The notes under the pieces are model-generated. The model worked only from the letters and a program-made list of their open reading frames with translations, searched no databases and was not told the DNA's origin. From Streptomyces luteolus (GTDB lineage Bacteria; Actinomycetota; Actinomycetes; Streptomycetales; Streptomycetaceae), in the NCBI RefSeq assembly GCF_029968015.1, contig NZ_JASCIS010000025.1:61168-125167 (forward strand): a stretch of 64,000 bases of DNA, read 5' to 3'. This document shows, piece after piece, positions 1-11,195 of this stretch (positions within the stretch are counted from its first letter, which is position 1; each line of letters starts with the position of its first letter). Position numbers and translations under genes: made by a program.

Positions 1-669
1 GGCGGTGTCGATTCCGGCCGAGGCGCGGTAGTCGGCGACGATCGACGGCACGGCCGTGCGGGAGGCCCGCAGGTAGGCGGCGCGTACGTCCTCCGGGAGG
101 GCGGCGGGGTCCTTGGTCCAGGTGTCGAGGAAGTGGGCGAAGAACGTGTCCGCGCTCGCCTCGATCATCGCCTCCGGCAGTCCGGGCGGCTGTGCCATCA
201 GGTAGAGGTGGAAGCCGACGGCCGCCGACGTGCCGTGCAGCGCCTCCCACATGTCCAGGGTGGGCAGTACGTCGAGGCAGGCCAGGTGGGAGACGGCCTC
301 GGGGTGGTCGAGCCCGGCGCGGAAGGCGACCAGGGCACCCCGGTCGTGCCCGGCGAGCGCGAAGCGGTCGTGGCCGAGAGCGCGGGCGAGGTGGACGACG
401 TCCTGGGCCATGGTCCGTTTCGCGTACGTGGTCTCGTCCGCCTCGGCCGGTTTGTCGCTGGCGCCGTATCCGCGCAGGTCGGGGCAGATGACGGTGTGGT
501 CGGCGGCCAGTTCGGGGGCGACGTGCCGCCACATCAGACGGGTCTGCGGGAAGCCGTGCAGCAGCACGATCGGCGGGCCCGAGCCGCCGACGGCCGCTTC
601 GAGCGCGACTCCTTCGGCGACCGGCACCCTCTGGTGGCGGAATCCGGGGATCGTAGGGGTCGCGGGCAT
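1..669 (-). CDS. alpha/beta hydrolase, dehalogenase/epoxide-hydrolase type (3' end cut by window edge)
   Basis: A 223-codon reading frame runs from ATG at 669 to the first base of the window without a stop. The protein has the oxyanion-hole HGFPQT motif near residue 39 and the nucleophile elbow GHDRG near residue 104, so the nucleophile is Asp rather than Ser. That is the pattern of haloacetate/haloalkane dehalogenases and soluble epoxide hydrolases, which hydrolyse through an aspartyl-ester intermediate. The PDLRGYGAS stretch is also typical of the fold. The catalytic His lies beyond the window, so substrate class is open. It is divergent from the SARP-type regulator at 836, and the 166-bp gap must hold both promoters. 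Confidence 0.85.
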   Translation of the reverse strand, partial: MPATPTIPGFRHQRVPVAEGVALEAAVGGSGPPIVLLHGFPQTRLMWRHVAPELAADHTVICPDLRGYGASDKPAEADETTYAKRTMAQDVVHLARALGHDRFALAGHDRGALVAFRAGLDHPEAVSHLACLDVLPTLDMWEALHGTSAAVGFHLYLMAQPPGLPEAMIEASADTFFAHFLDTWTKDPAALPEDVRAAYLRASRTAVPSIVADYRASAGIDTA

Positions 670-835
670 CGGCCTCACCTCAGTCGTGTTTTGGTCGTGC
701 GGGCGCCACCAGCTTCGGCAGCGCGGATGAGCAACGGATGAGCAGCGGAAGGGCGCGCGCCGGGCGCGGGGCGTGGTCCACCGCGGGTCCGCGAGGATGG
801 ACGCGCACGCACGGACCACGGAAGGACAGCCACCC

Positions 836-2830
836 ATGCACGTCACGTTCGGAGTGCTCGGTGCCGTCGCCGCCTGGGACGCGGAACAGCGGCCGCTGGC
901 GCTCAAGGGGCCCCGGCACCGTGCCGTCCTGGCCCGGCTGATCGTGGCCCGCCGCCAGGTCGTCCCCGTGGCACGGCTCGTCGCCGACCTGTGGGAGGAG
1001 CCGCCGAAGGACGCGACGGGCACGGTCCGTACGTTCGTCGCCGCGCTGCGCCGGGCCGTCGAGCCGGACCGGCCGCCCCGCACCCCGCCTCGGCTGCTCG
1101 TCACGGAGGGTCCGGGGTACGCGCTGCGCGCCGGGGCCGGTGACGTCGACGCGTGGCAGTTCGAGCAGGCGGTGGACGCGGTGACGGACGCAGCGCCCCC
1201 GGCCACCGCGCTCGGCCTGCTCACCGAGGCGCTCGACCGGTGGCGCGGCCCGGCGTACGCGGACTTCGCCGATGCCCCGTGGGCCCGTACGGAGCGCACC
1301 CGTCTCACCCAACTCCGCCTGCACGCCGTCGAGTTGAGGGCGGAGGCGCAGCTGGCTCTGGGCGCGCCCGCGCAGGCGGTCGCCGACCTGGACGCGCATG
1401 CCGGCGAGCACCCGTGGCGCGAGGAGGCATGGCGGCTCCTCGCCCTGGGCCTGTACCGGGCGGGCCGCCAGGCCGACGCCCTGTCCGTGCTGCGCCGCGC
1501 CCGCACCCTCCTCAAGGAACAGCTCGGCGTGGACCCCGGCCCGCGCCTGCGCCACCTTGAGGAGGACGTGCTGCGCCAGGCCGACCACCTCGACCCGGGC
1601 GCCCACGGCTCGGCCGCGCAGGTGTGGACGCGGGCGACGACGGCGTACGAGAGCAACGTCGCGCCGCGTGCCCGCATTCAACTGGAGTCCAGCGTGGGCC
1701 TGTTGCGCGATCTGGCGGTGACAGGTGGCGGCGGCCTCATGACGGCGCGTCGCCATCGACTGGCGGCGGTCGCGGCCGCGGAGGAGCTGGGCGACCCGGA
1801 GCTGACGGCCCGGGTCATCGGCCGGTACGACGTACCCGCCCTGTGGACCCGCTCCGACGACCCGGAGCAGTCGCGCCTCCTGGTGGGCGCGGCCGAGCGC
1901 ACGCTGCGGCGCCTGCCTTCGGACGGTGCGGCGGCGGCGCGCTGCCGCCTGCTCGCCACGATCGCCGTCGAGTCACGCGGGATGCTGCCGACGGACGGCA
2001 CCAACTGCCCTGCCGGTACGACGAGTTCGCGGCCGTTGCAGGCCGCGCGCCAGGCGGAGGCGCTGGCCCGCGAGCTCGACGATGCGGCGCTGCTCGCGTT
2101 CGCCCTCAACGGCACGTTCATGCAGAGCTTCCACCGTGCCGGGCTCGCCCCGCGCCGGGACGCCGTGGGTGCGGAGATCGTCGCGTTGTCCGTACGCCAC
2201 GACCTGCCGCGGTACGAGGTGCTCGGCCATCTCATCCGTGTGCAGGGCCGTGCCGCGCTCGCCGACCTCGCCGGGGCGGACCGGCACGCCGCGGCCGCCG
2301 ACGCCCTCGCCGCCCGCCACGACCTGCCGCTGGTGGCCGTGTTCACCACCTGGTACCGGGCGCTGCGCACGGCCCTGACGCAGCCGGCCGACGCGGCCCG
2401 TGCCGCGTATCGCGAGGCGGCCCGCACCCTCGAAGGCGCCGGGATGCCCGGCCTCTCCGAGGGGTTGCTGCCGCTGGCCCTGCTCTCCGTGGACGTCCTG
2501 CACGGCACGACGTACGGCGACGGCCCGGATACCGAGTGGGGCCCGTACGAGCCCTGGGTCCGCCCGCTGCTCCTCGCCGATCTCGGGCGGATCGACGAGG
2601 CCCGCACGGCGCTGCGCGCGGCCCCCGAACCACCGCGGGATCTGCTCAACGAGGCGCTGTGGTGTGTGCTGGGCCGGGCCGCCCTGGCGGTGGGCGACCG
2701 TACGACGGCCCGCCTGGCGCACACCCACCTGCGACCGGCAGCCGCCGAACAGGCGGGAGCGGGCAGCGGGTTGCTGACGTTCGGGCCGGTGGAGCGTCAA
2801 CTTGCCGAGCTGGGCGGGTTGTTGGGCTGA
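836..2830 (+). CDS. SARP/BTAD-type transcriptional regulator with long helical C-terminal domain
   Basis: The 664-residue protein starts with an OmpR-like DNA-binding domain (about residues 1-95, GVLGAVAAWD through EGPGYALR) followed by the bacterial transcriptional activation domain (about 100-245, with DLDAHAGEHPWREEAW and ADALSVLRRAR). This is the N-terminal arrangement of AfsR/DnrI/RedD regulators. There is no Walker A/NB-ARC segment after it; the remaining roughly 400 residues look like helical TPR-type repeats. ATG at 836 is chosen because GGAAGGA lies 9 nt upstream and the conserved fold begins at once; an in-frame start at 773 would add an unstructured leader. SARPs usually activate secondary-metabolite genes, but no biosynthetic cluster adjoins it, so the target is unknown. 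Confidence 0.85.
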   Translation: MHVTFGVLGAVAAWDAEQRPLALKGPRHRAVLARLIVARRQVVPVARLVADLWEEPPKDATGTVRTFVAALRRAVEPDRPPRTPPRLLVTEGPGYALRAGAGDVDAWQFEQAVDAVTDAAPPATALGLLTEALDRWRGPAYADFADAPWARTERTRLTQLRLHAVELRAEAQLALGAPAQAVADLDAHAGEHPWREEAWRLLALGLYRAGRQADALSVLRRARTLLKEQLGVDPGPRLRHLEEDVLRQADHLDPGAHGSAAQVWTRATTAYESNVAPRARIQLESSVGLLRDLAVTGGGGLMTARRHRLAAVAAAEELGDPELTARVIGRYDVPALWTRSDDPEQSRLLVGAAERTLRRLPSDGAAAARCRLLATIAVESRGMLPTDGTNCPAGTTSSRPLQAARQAEALARELDDAALLAFALNGTFMQSFHRAGLAPRRDAVGAEIVALSVRHDLPRYEVLGHLIRVQGRAALADLAGADRHAAAADALAARHDLPLVAVFTTWYRALRTALTQPADAARAAYREAARTLEGAGMPGLSEGLLPLALLSVDVLHGTTYGDGPDTEWGPYEPWVRPLLLADLGRIDEARTALRAAPEPPRDLLNEALWCVLGRAALAVGDRTTARLAHTHLRPAAAEQAGAGSGLLTFGPVERQLAELGGLLG

Positions 2831-2857
2831 GCCCACCCGGCCCCCCGTTACCGTCTG

Positions 2858-3760
2858 TCAGGCCTCCGCGGGCGCCTTGGGCTGCTCGTCGGCGGGCTCG
2901 GCTGCGGGCGTGCTGGTCGCCGAGGCGGCGGTCGGGGTGGTGGCGGTGGTGGTGGCGGGCGTGCCGAACCAGACCGCGCCCTGCTTCTCCTCGCGCTCGA
3001 TGGCGCCCTTGCGCAGCAGGCCGTTGAGGGCGTTGCGCACGGACTGGGTGCTGGAGGCGCGCTCGGGGTGCTTCTGCTTCAGCTCGTCGAAAATCTCCCG
3101 CACCGTGCGCCGCTCCGGGGAGTGGCCGCCGAGCAGGCCCGCGATGACGTCCTGGAGGGTGGGGCCCCCGGGAGTCTTGCTCTCCGCCTTGCCGCCCGGT
3201 GCCTTGGTGGCCGTATTGCTCGTGGGTGCCTTGGTCGTGGCCGTATTGCTCGTGGATACCTTGGTCGTGGCCGTATTGCTCGCGGCCGTGTTGCTCGTGG
3301 CTGCCTTGCTCGTGGCCGTCTTCGCCGTGGTCTTCTTGGCCGGAGCCTTCTTCGACGGCGCCTTCTTCGTCGCCGAGGCCTTGTTCGTCGCCGAGGCCTT
3401 GTTCGTCGCCGAGGCCTTGTTCGTGGCCGAGGCCTTGTTCGTGGCGGACGGCTTCTTGGCCGTTGCGGGCTTCTTGGCCGTCGCCGGCTTCTTGCCCGGG
3501 CGTCGCTGCTGCGGCACCGACTCCCCCGCCGCCGTGGCCTCGTCCGTCACGGATGCGCGGGTTGCCGTCTCCGGCTCGCTCCTGGGTGTGGTCTCGTGGC
3601 CGAGTGCGGCGAGCATTCCGCTCAACGCCGTGTGGTCCTCGCGGAGTTGGGCGAGGCGCGCTTCGAGCTCCTTCTGCTCCTGCTCGTTGCGGGCCAGCTC
3701 CTGAGCGAACTGCGGGGCGTACCGGTCCTGGACCGAGGAAGTGCCATTCTCGTCAGACAC
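2858..3760 (-). CDS. coiled-coil / Ala-Lys repeat / winged-helix DNA-binding protein
   Basis: A 300-residue protein starting at GTG (GGGAG 6 nt upstream). Residues 10-50 form a heptad-rich coiled coil (ELARNEQEQKELEARLAQL). Residues 80-185 are almost pure Ala, Lys, Thr and Ser with tandem SATNKA and AKKPATA units, like eukaryotic H1 tails and actinobacterial histone-like proteins. Residues 200-265 (VREIFDELKQKHPER through LLRKGAIEREEKQG) look like a winged helix. The tail is a Pro/Thr/Ala linker. This suggests a nucleoid-associated or regulatory protein that dimerises through the coiled coil. It ends 27 bp from the convergent SARP gene. The family is not recognised by name. Confidence 0.75.
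   Translation of the reverse strand: MSDENGTSSVQDRYAPQFAQELARNEQEQKELEARLAQLREDHTALSGMLAALGHETTPRSEPETATRASVTDEATAAGESVPQQRRPGKKPATAKKPATAKKPSATNKASATNKASATNKASATNKASATKKAPSKKAPAKKTTAKTATSKAATSNTAASNTATTKVSTSNTATTKAPTSNTATKAPGGKAESKTPGGPTLQDVIAGLLGGHSPERRTVREIFDELKQKHPERASSTQSVRNALNGLLRKGAIEREEKQGAVWFGTPATTTATTPTAASATSTPAAEPADEQPKAPAEA
3366..3437 (-). repeat. 18-bp tandem repeat inside the Ala/Lys tail (4 copies)
   Basis: Four consecutive 18-bp units (plus-strand start TTCGTCGCCGAGGCC) encode the hexapeptide SATNKA in the H1-like region. The fourth copy has a synonymous change. Being exact multiples of three, copies can be gained or lost without frameshift. Confidence 0.9.
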
Positions 3761-4066
3761 AACGGCTCCCTTTCGTAGAGTTGTTGGAGTCGTGCCCGGA
3801 TGCTACTCACGCGGGTGTGCCCGACGTCCACCGAACGGGATTACCTCACCCTTGCGCGGGGCGGGAGTGGGACCACCGACCCCGCCTATGGCATGAGTCA
3901 CAGAAGAATCGCCTGCACCGTGCACAACCTTCCCGGTATGCCCCTTTCGCGTGACACCGAGGGCGCCCGATCCCCTCGTACCGGCGGAAATCGCAGGTGG
4001 GAGCGGCCCGGGGGCGCCCTACACTCATCGCACTCCAGCCACTCCCCCCGACCAGGAAGGTCCCCT
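3761..4066. other. 306-bp divergent intergenic region
   Basis: It separates the winged-helix protein (minus) from the surface protein (plus) and must hold both promoters. TACACT at 4020-4025 is a plausible -10 for the plus gene, without a clear -35. A small repeat TGCAC-C-GTGCA lies at 3914-3924. An open frame runs through the region from 3800 into the plus gene but has no start with a ribosome site before 4067. Nothing else is evident. Confidence 0.5.
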
Positions 4067-5410
4067 GTGACGCTGAACCGCGCCCTTGCCACCACCGTCG
4101 TGGCCGCCGTGGCCGCGCCCGTCGTCCTCGCGGCCGCCGCACCGGCGTTCGCCCACGGCACCCCTGTGACACAGGCCGCCGCCCGGCCGAGCGCGTCGGG
4201 CCAAGAGAACGTGCCCACGTACGACGACCTCAAGAAGGCAGCCGCGGCGGCGAAGAAGGCGTACGACGACGCCGTGGTCGCCGAGAGCGAGGGCCGCAAG
4301 GAGGTCGAGGCGACGCTGAAGGCGCTGGAGTCCGAGTCGCACCCGCTCAACAAGGCCTGGCGCGACGCCGAGAAGGCCGCGAAGGACGCCGCCGACGCGA
4401 AGGACGCGGCCGACCAGGACGTGACGGACGCGAAGGCGGCGCTCGAAGCGGCCGGGAGCGAGGCCGAGAAGGCCGAGGCACAGAAGGCCCTGGACGCGGC
4501 GGAGACCGCCCAGGCCGAGGCCGTCGAGGCGCTGGAGACGGCGCGCGGCAAGGCGAAGTCCGCCCGTACGGAGCTCGATGACGCGCGGGTTGCCGCGACC
4601 CGCAAGTACCACCTGGTGAAGAAAGCGCTGAGCGAGGCGCGCACGGCCAAGGAGGCCGCCGACAAGGCGCTCGCCGAGGCCCGCGAGTGCGTCCGCGACA
4701 ACGCGCTGACCTCTGTTGCCGTCGGGCTGCCGTCGAAGGTGGTGGCGGGCGAGAGCGTCGACTTCACGTTCCGCGTCACCAACGGCGGTACGCGCACGCT
4801 GAGCGTCGACCCGCTGGCGGGTGCGCACCTGAAGGACGCGCGGCTCGACGAGGCGCTGAAGGTGGAGTGGTCGGACGGCTCCGCGTGGCACGCCCTCGAC
4901 CAGGCCAAGGGTGCCGAACACCTCGGCCGCGTCGACGAGTTGAAGCCGGGTGCGCGCAGCGAGGTGAAGATGCGGCTCACCGTCGGCGCGAAGGCCGTCG
5001 AGAAGGGTGCGAAGAACGCCGAGGGCTTCGCGCTGTTCGCCGCCGACGCCTTCGACGCGTACAAGCCGTGTGTGCTCGGTCCGATGAAGCGCTACGACTT
5101 CGAGGTGCTGCCCGTCGGCAGCGAGCCCGGCGACGTGGACGACGCGAAGCCCGGCAAGCCCGGCAGCGGTGACGACGAGCGCCCCGGTCCGGGCGAGACG
5201 GGCGCGGACCACGGCAAGGACACGTCCGCGCAGGGCGGTGCCGGTGCGTCGGCGAAGTCCGGGGCCGACGGCGAGGCCGGGGGCGACCTCGCCGAGACGG
5301 GTGCCTCGTCGGCGACGCTGCCGCTGACCCTCGCGGGCGCGGCTGCCGTGACGGTCGGCGCGGGCGCGGTGTTCGTCGTACGGCGCCGCAAGGCGGCTGC
5401 GCAGAGCTGA
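4067..5410 (+). CDS. secreted coiled-coil surface protein with LAETG sortase signal
   Basis: 447 residues from GTG at 4067, chosen because AGGAAGG lies 6 nt upstream and a Sec signal peptide follows at once (residues 1-27, ending PAFA). Residues 45-205 are a long Ala/Lys/Glu coiled coil. Residues 210-350 look like a beta-rich domain (VAVGLPSKVVAGESVDFTFRV). A Gly/Asp/Pro-rich wall-spanning segment follows. The C-terminus has LAETG, a hydrophobic stretch and RRRK, the signature of class E sortase substrates in Streptomyces. It should be covalently fixed to peptidoglycan. The ligand is unknown. A very strong terminator follows the stop. Confidence 0.85.
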   Translation: MTLNRALATTVVAAVAAPVVLAAAAPAFAHGTPVTQAAARPSASGQENVPTYDDLKKAAAAAKKAYDDAVVAESEGRKEVEATLKALESESHPLNKAWRDAEKAAKDAADAKDAADQDVTDAKAALEAAGSEAEKAEAQKALDAAETAQAEAVEALETARGKAKSARTELDDARVAATRKYHLVKKALSEARTAKEAADKALAEARECVRDNALTSVAVGLPSKVVAGESVDFTFRVTNGGTRTLSVDPLAGAHLKDARLDEALKVEWSDGSAWHALDQAKGAEHLGRVDELKPGARSEVKMRLTVGAKAVEKGAKNAEGFALFAADAFDAYKPCVLGPMKRYDFEVLPVGSEPGDVDDAKPGKPGSGDDERPGPGETGADHGKDTSAQGGAGASAKSGADGEAGGDLAETGASSATLPLTLAGAAAVTVGAGAVFVVRRRKAAAQS

Positions 5411-5425
5411 CCCGTAGGTCACGTG

Positions 5426-5467
5426 CGGTGGAGGGGGAAGGGGCGGCTGCCCCTTCCCCCTCCGCCG
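5426..5467. terminator. strong bidirectional hairpin terminator
   Basis: Two perfect 15-nt arms (5430-5444 GGAGGGGGAAGGGGC and 5449-5463) close a GGCT loop, and four more outer pairs extend the stem to 19 bp. It lies between the convergent surface-protein gene and MaoC-like gene. There is no U-tract, as usual in Streptomyces. Confidence 0.85.
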
Positions 5468-5519
5468 TTCCGCTCGCCTCTGCGCGCCCGTACTCGACTT
5501 CTGTTCAGGCGGCGGGTGT

Positions 5520-6020
5520 TCAGGCGGCGGGGTCCGGGCGGCGCAGGAACAGGTTCATGGCGGTGAGAGTGAACACGATCTCGTCGCGCTGGTCGAGGAC
5601 CTCGACGCGGGTGTGCACGAGTCCGCGGTCCGGCTTGGAGCGGGAGACTCGGGCGTCGAGGATCGTCGTACGGATGGCGAGGGCGTCGCCGGGCCGCACC
5701 GGCTGGACCCAGCGCAGTTCGTCCACTCCCGGGGACGCGAGGCTCGCGTGCCTGCTCACGAAGTGGTCGGCGTACAGGCGCATCATCACGGCGGAGGTGT
5801 GCCAGCCGCTCGCGATCAGGCCCTTGAACGGGCCGTGCTCGGCGGCCTCCGGGTCGGTGTGGATGCTCTGCGGGTCGAAGCGGCGGGCGAAGTCGAGGAT
5901 CTCCTCCTCGGTGAGGGTGATGCGGCCGAAGGTGTACGTGGAGCCGGGGACGTAGTCCTCGAAGTAGCGGTCGTCGATGGGCGCGGCGAAGTCGGCGCTC
6001 GGCGGGATCGGAGCTGTCAT
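5520..6020 (-). CDS. MaoC-like hotdog-fold dehydratase
   Basis: 166 residues, ATG with GGAAGG 8 nt upstream. Residues 18-150 match the MaoC/(R)-specific enoyl-CoA hydratase pattern: YFEDYVPGSTYTFGRITLTE, then FDPQSIHTDPEAA with the catalytic Asp/His pair, then the GLIASGWHT turn and WVQPVRPGDAL. Members hydrate 2-enoyl-CoA thioesters in fatty-acid or polyketide metabolism and act as dimers. As a stand-alone gene its pathway is not given by context; it is divergent from the GNAT at 6201. Confidence 0.85.
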   Translation of the reverse strand: MTAPIPPSADFAAPIDDRYFEDYVPGSTYTFGRITLTEEEILDFARRFDPQSIHTDPEAAEHGPFKGLIASGWHTSAVMMRLYADHFVSRHASLASPGVDELRWVQPVRPGDALAIRTTILDARVSRSKPDRGLVHTRVEVLDQRDEIVFTLTAMNLFLRRPDPAA

Positions 6021-6200
6021 GGGGACTGCCTTCCGGTGGAGTCGGGACCGGGAGGCATTGTGTCGGACCGGGGATCAACGCGCCGGGGACCGGTGGTGGT
6101 CGGGGGGCACCAGTGAGACATCAACCTCCCGCACCCCACCCGGAGTAGGACCCGCACCCCATGAGAAGATCGCCCTTCGGCCGAGACGGGAGGGGTGGCG

Positions 6201-6782
6201 ATGTACGCCAGGTCACTGGGTGACGACGGTGCGACCCTTGGTCCGCTGGAGCCGTGGCAGGCCGGGGAGTTCCTCGCGCACATGGACCGGGGCCGCGAGT
6301 TCATCGGCCGGTACAACGAACTGCCGGACGTCGTACGGGACATGGAGTCGAGCCGGGCCTATCTGCGGGCGTACGCGGAGAAGACCGCCACCGACTCCGG
6401 CCGGATCTGCGGCATCCGCCTCGCGGACGGCACGCTGGTCGGCGCGGTCATCCTGCGCACGATGGACGTGGAGCAGGGCGTCGCGGAGGCGGGCTGCTGG
6501 CTGGAGCCGGCCGCCGCGGGCCGCGGGCTCGTGACGCGGGCCGTGCGGCTGCTGATCGACTGGGCGGTCGAGGAGCGCGGCATCCACCGCGTCGAGTGGT
6601 GGGTCGCCTCGGCCAACGCACCGAGCATCGCCGTGGCCCGGCGCCTGGGGATGACGCGTGACGGCGTCCTCAGGGAGAGCTACCTGTACCGGGGCGAGCG
6701 GCACGACATGGAGATCTGGTCGGTGCTCGCACCGGAGTGGCGGGCGGCCCACGGCCGGGCGGCCGGAGCCGAAAGGGACTGA
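6201..6782 (+). CDS. RimJ/RimL-type GNAT acetyltransferase
   Basis: 193 residues from ATG at 6201. A GTG at 6195 is also in frame but overlaps the GGGAGGGG ribosome site, so the ATG is preferred. The fold is that of ribosomal-protein/amino-group acetyltransferases: an N-terminal strand, GVAEAGCWLEPAAAGRGLVTRA containing the acetyl-CoA pyrophosphate-binding loop near residue 108, then VEWWVASANAPSIAVARRLGM. It should transfer acetyl from acetyl-CoA to an amine or N-terminus; the substrate is unknown. Confidence 0.85.
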   Translation: MYARSLGDDGATLGPLEPWQAGEFLAHMDRGREFIGRYNELPDVVRDMESSRAYLRAYAEKTATDSGRICGIRLADGTLVGAVILRTMDVEQGVAEAGCWLEPAAAGRGLVTRAVRLLIDWAVEERGIHRVEWWVASANAPSIAVARRLGMTRDGVLRESYLYRGERHDMEIWSVLAPEWRAAHGRAAGAERD

Positions 6783-6887
6783 GCGGCCGCCACACCGCCC
6801 CCGCGCGGCACGCGAGCAGGCACGCGTGCGGCCCGAGCCCGAACCCGGGCAAGACCCCCGTACGTCTCAGCACGTGAGAAACGCCCT

Positions 6888-6917
6888 GGTCATGACCGGG
6901 TGGGCTGCGGGTATCGT
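6888..6917 (+). promoter_or_regulatory. candidate promoter/operator of the aminotransferase gene
   Basis: A perfect 10-bp palindrome GGTCATGACC (6888-6897) lies where a -35 box would be, 14 bp before a possible -10 TATCGT (6912-6917). The ATG is at 6953 with GGAGGG just before it. A bound repressor here would block polymerase. Inference only. Confidence 0.3.
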
Positions 6918-6952
6918 TCGCGCCGCAAGCCGACCCCGGAGGGAAGCAGCAC

Positions 6953-8212
6953 ATGTCCACGCTCCCGCAGTCCAGCAGCCCGGCCATCGATCACGAGCAG
7001 GCCACCGCCGACTACACGGCCCTGCTCGACCGCTCACTCTCGCTGAACCTCACCCGCGGCAAGCCCGCCCCGGACCAGTTGGACCTGGCGGCCGAGCTGC
7101 TCGCCTGCGACCTGGCCGACCACAAGGCGGCCGACGGCACCGACTGCCGGAACTACGGCGGCCTGAAGGGCCTGCCCGAGCTGCGGGAGATATTCAGCGG
7201 GCCGCTGCAGGTACCGGCCGACCAGCTGGTCGCGATGGACAACTCCAGCCTGGCCCTGATGCACGACACGATCGTGCACGCGCTGCTGAGCGAGCTGCCG
7301 GGGGCGGAGCGGCGCTGGAGTGACGAGCCCGACATCGCGTTCCTGTGCCCGGTGCCCGGCTACGACCGCCACTTCGCCCTGTGCGAGCGGTTCGGCATCG
7401 AGATGATCCCGGTGCCGATGACGCCCGAGGGCCCCGACATGGACGTGGTGGCCGAGCTGGCCGGGGGCGATCCGCGGATCAAGGGCATCTGGTGCGTGCC
7501 GAAGTACAGCAACCCGTCGGGCATCACGTTCAGCGAGGCGACCGTGCGCCGGCTCGCCGAGATGGAGACGGCCGCGCCGGACTTCCGGATCTTCTGGGAC
7601 AACGCGTACGCGATGCACCACCTCACCGATGAGGAGGTCGAGGTCACCGACCTGCTCGCGGCCTGCGCCGACGCGAGCCACCCGGACCGGGCGTTCGTCT
7701 TCGGCTCCACCTCCAAGATCACCTTCGCCGGTGCGGGCGTCGCGTTCTTCGGCTCGTCGCCCGCCAACGTCGAATGGTTCCTGAAGCACGCCGCGAAGCG
7801 CACCATCGGCCCCGACAAGCTGAACCAGCTGCGGCACGTCCGCGTGCTCCGCGACACCGACGGCGTACGGGCGCACATGGCCCACCACCGCGAGCTCCTC
7901 CGCCCCAAGTTCGACCTGGTCGAGCGCATCCTGGAGCGCGAGCTCGGCGGCACGGACCTGGCGACCTGGTCGCGTCCGCAGGGCGGCTACTTCGTCACCC
8001 TCGACGTCCGCGAGGGCCGCGCCCGTGAGGTCGTCCGGCTCGCCGGGGAGGCCGGGGTCGCGCTGACCCCCGCGGGCGCCTCGCACCCGTACGGCCGCGA
8101 CCCGCAGGACAGCACCATCCGCATCGCGCCCAGCTACCCGGGGCTCGCGGAGCTGGAGGAGGCCATCGTCGCGCTGGCCGTGTGCGTGCGGCTCGCTTGC
8201 GCGGAGGGCTAG
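6953..8212 (+). CDS. PLP-dependent class I aminotransferase, aspartate aminotransferase type Ic-like
   Basis: 419 residues. The PLP lysine lies in GSTSKITFAGAG (about residue 261), the pyridine-binding Asp in IFWDNAYAMHH (about 219), and the substrate carboxylate-binding Arg in DSTIRIAPSYPG near the C-terminus. NLTRGKPAPDQLDL at the N-terminus and KYSNPSGITFS are characteristic of the actinobacterial subgroup that includes Ic aspartate aminotransferases. It would interconvert an amino acid and 2-oxoacid with 2-oxoglutarate/glutamate in the cytoplasm. GGAGGG precedes the ATG. Exact substrate is not determined by sequence. Confidence 0.85.
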   Translation: MSTLPQSSSPAIDHEQATADYTALLDRSLSLNLTRGKPAPDQLDLAAELLACDLADHKAADGTDCRNYGGLKGLPELREIFSGPLQVPADQLVAMDNSSLALMHDTIVHALLSELPGAERRWSDEPDIAFLCPVPGYDRHFALCERFGIEMIPVPMTPEGPDMDVVAELAGGDPRIKGIWCVPKYSNPSGITFSEATVRRLAEMETAAPDFRIFWDNAYAMHHLTDEEVEVTDLLAACADASHPDRAFVFGSTSKITFAGAGVAFFGSSPANVEWFLKHAAKRTIGPDKLNQLRHVRVLRDTDGVRAHMAHHRELLRPKFDLVERILERELGGTDLATWSRPQGGYFVTLDVREGRAREVVRLAGEAGVALTPAGASHPYGRDPQDSTIRIAPSYPGLAELEEAIVALAVCVRLACAEG

Positions 8213-8468
8213 CCGCCCCGGGGCGCGTCCGGCGCTTGTCGGTCCGGGCACCGCAGGTCGCCCTGCGGGCTCGTCCTCAAGCGCCGGACGGGCTGGATTT
8301 GATCCCCTCCCCGCCCCTTCCCGGCTGTGTCTGATATGCGGCTGGCGCCGCGTGGCTGCGGCGCCGTCAGATCGCGCTCCGCGCTCGTCCTCAAACGCCG
8401 GACGGGCTGGATTTGGCCCCCCTCCCCGAAAGCCTGCGGCGCCGTTTGATCGCGCTGCGCGCTCGTCC
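8213..8468. repeat. intergenic block of dispersed palindromic repeats
   Basis: The 256 bp between convergent genes contain three related units reading GCTCGTCCTCA(A/G)(G/A)CGCCGGACGGGCTGGA, beginning near 8267, 8385 and 8461, separated by GC-rich hairpins. The third unit runs past 8469 and supplies the last codons and the stop of the pullulanase gene. The first two are followed by GATTTG and C-rich tracts. They probably act as convergent terminators. Confidence 0.75.
8313..8368 (-). repeat. 56-bp dispersed repeat with GGCGCCGC hairpin (copy 1)
   Basis: Contains the perfect inverted repeat GGCGCCGC-GTGGCT-GCGGCGCC at 8344-8365. The reverse complement of the whole unit recurs at 57796-57874 with few changes and one about 23-bp insertion, so this is a mobile or amplified intergenic element rather than chance similarity. 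Confidence 0.8.

Positions 8469-11195
<2,727 letters not shown>

Noticed and set aside
3800..4066. 89-codon N-terminal extension of the surface protein
   Set aside because: No ribosome site; the GTG at 4067 has AGGAAGG and begins a signal peptide.
8209..8394. Small ORF on the minus strand within the repeats
   Set aside because: It is built only from repeat sequence and has no ribosome site.
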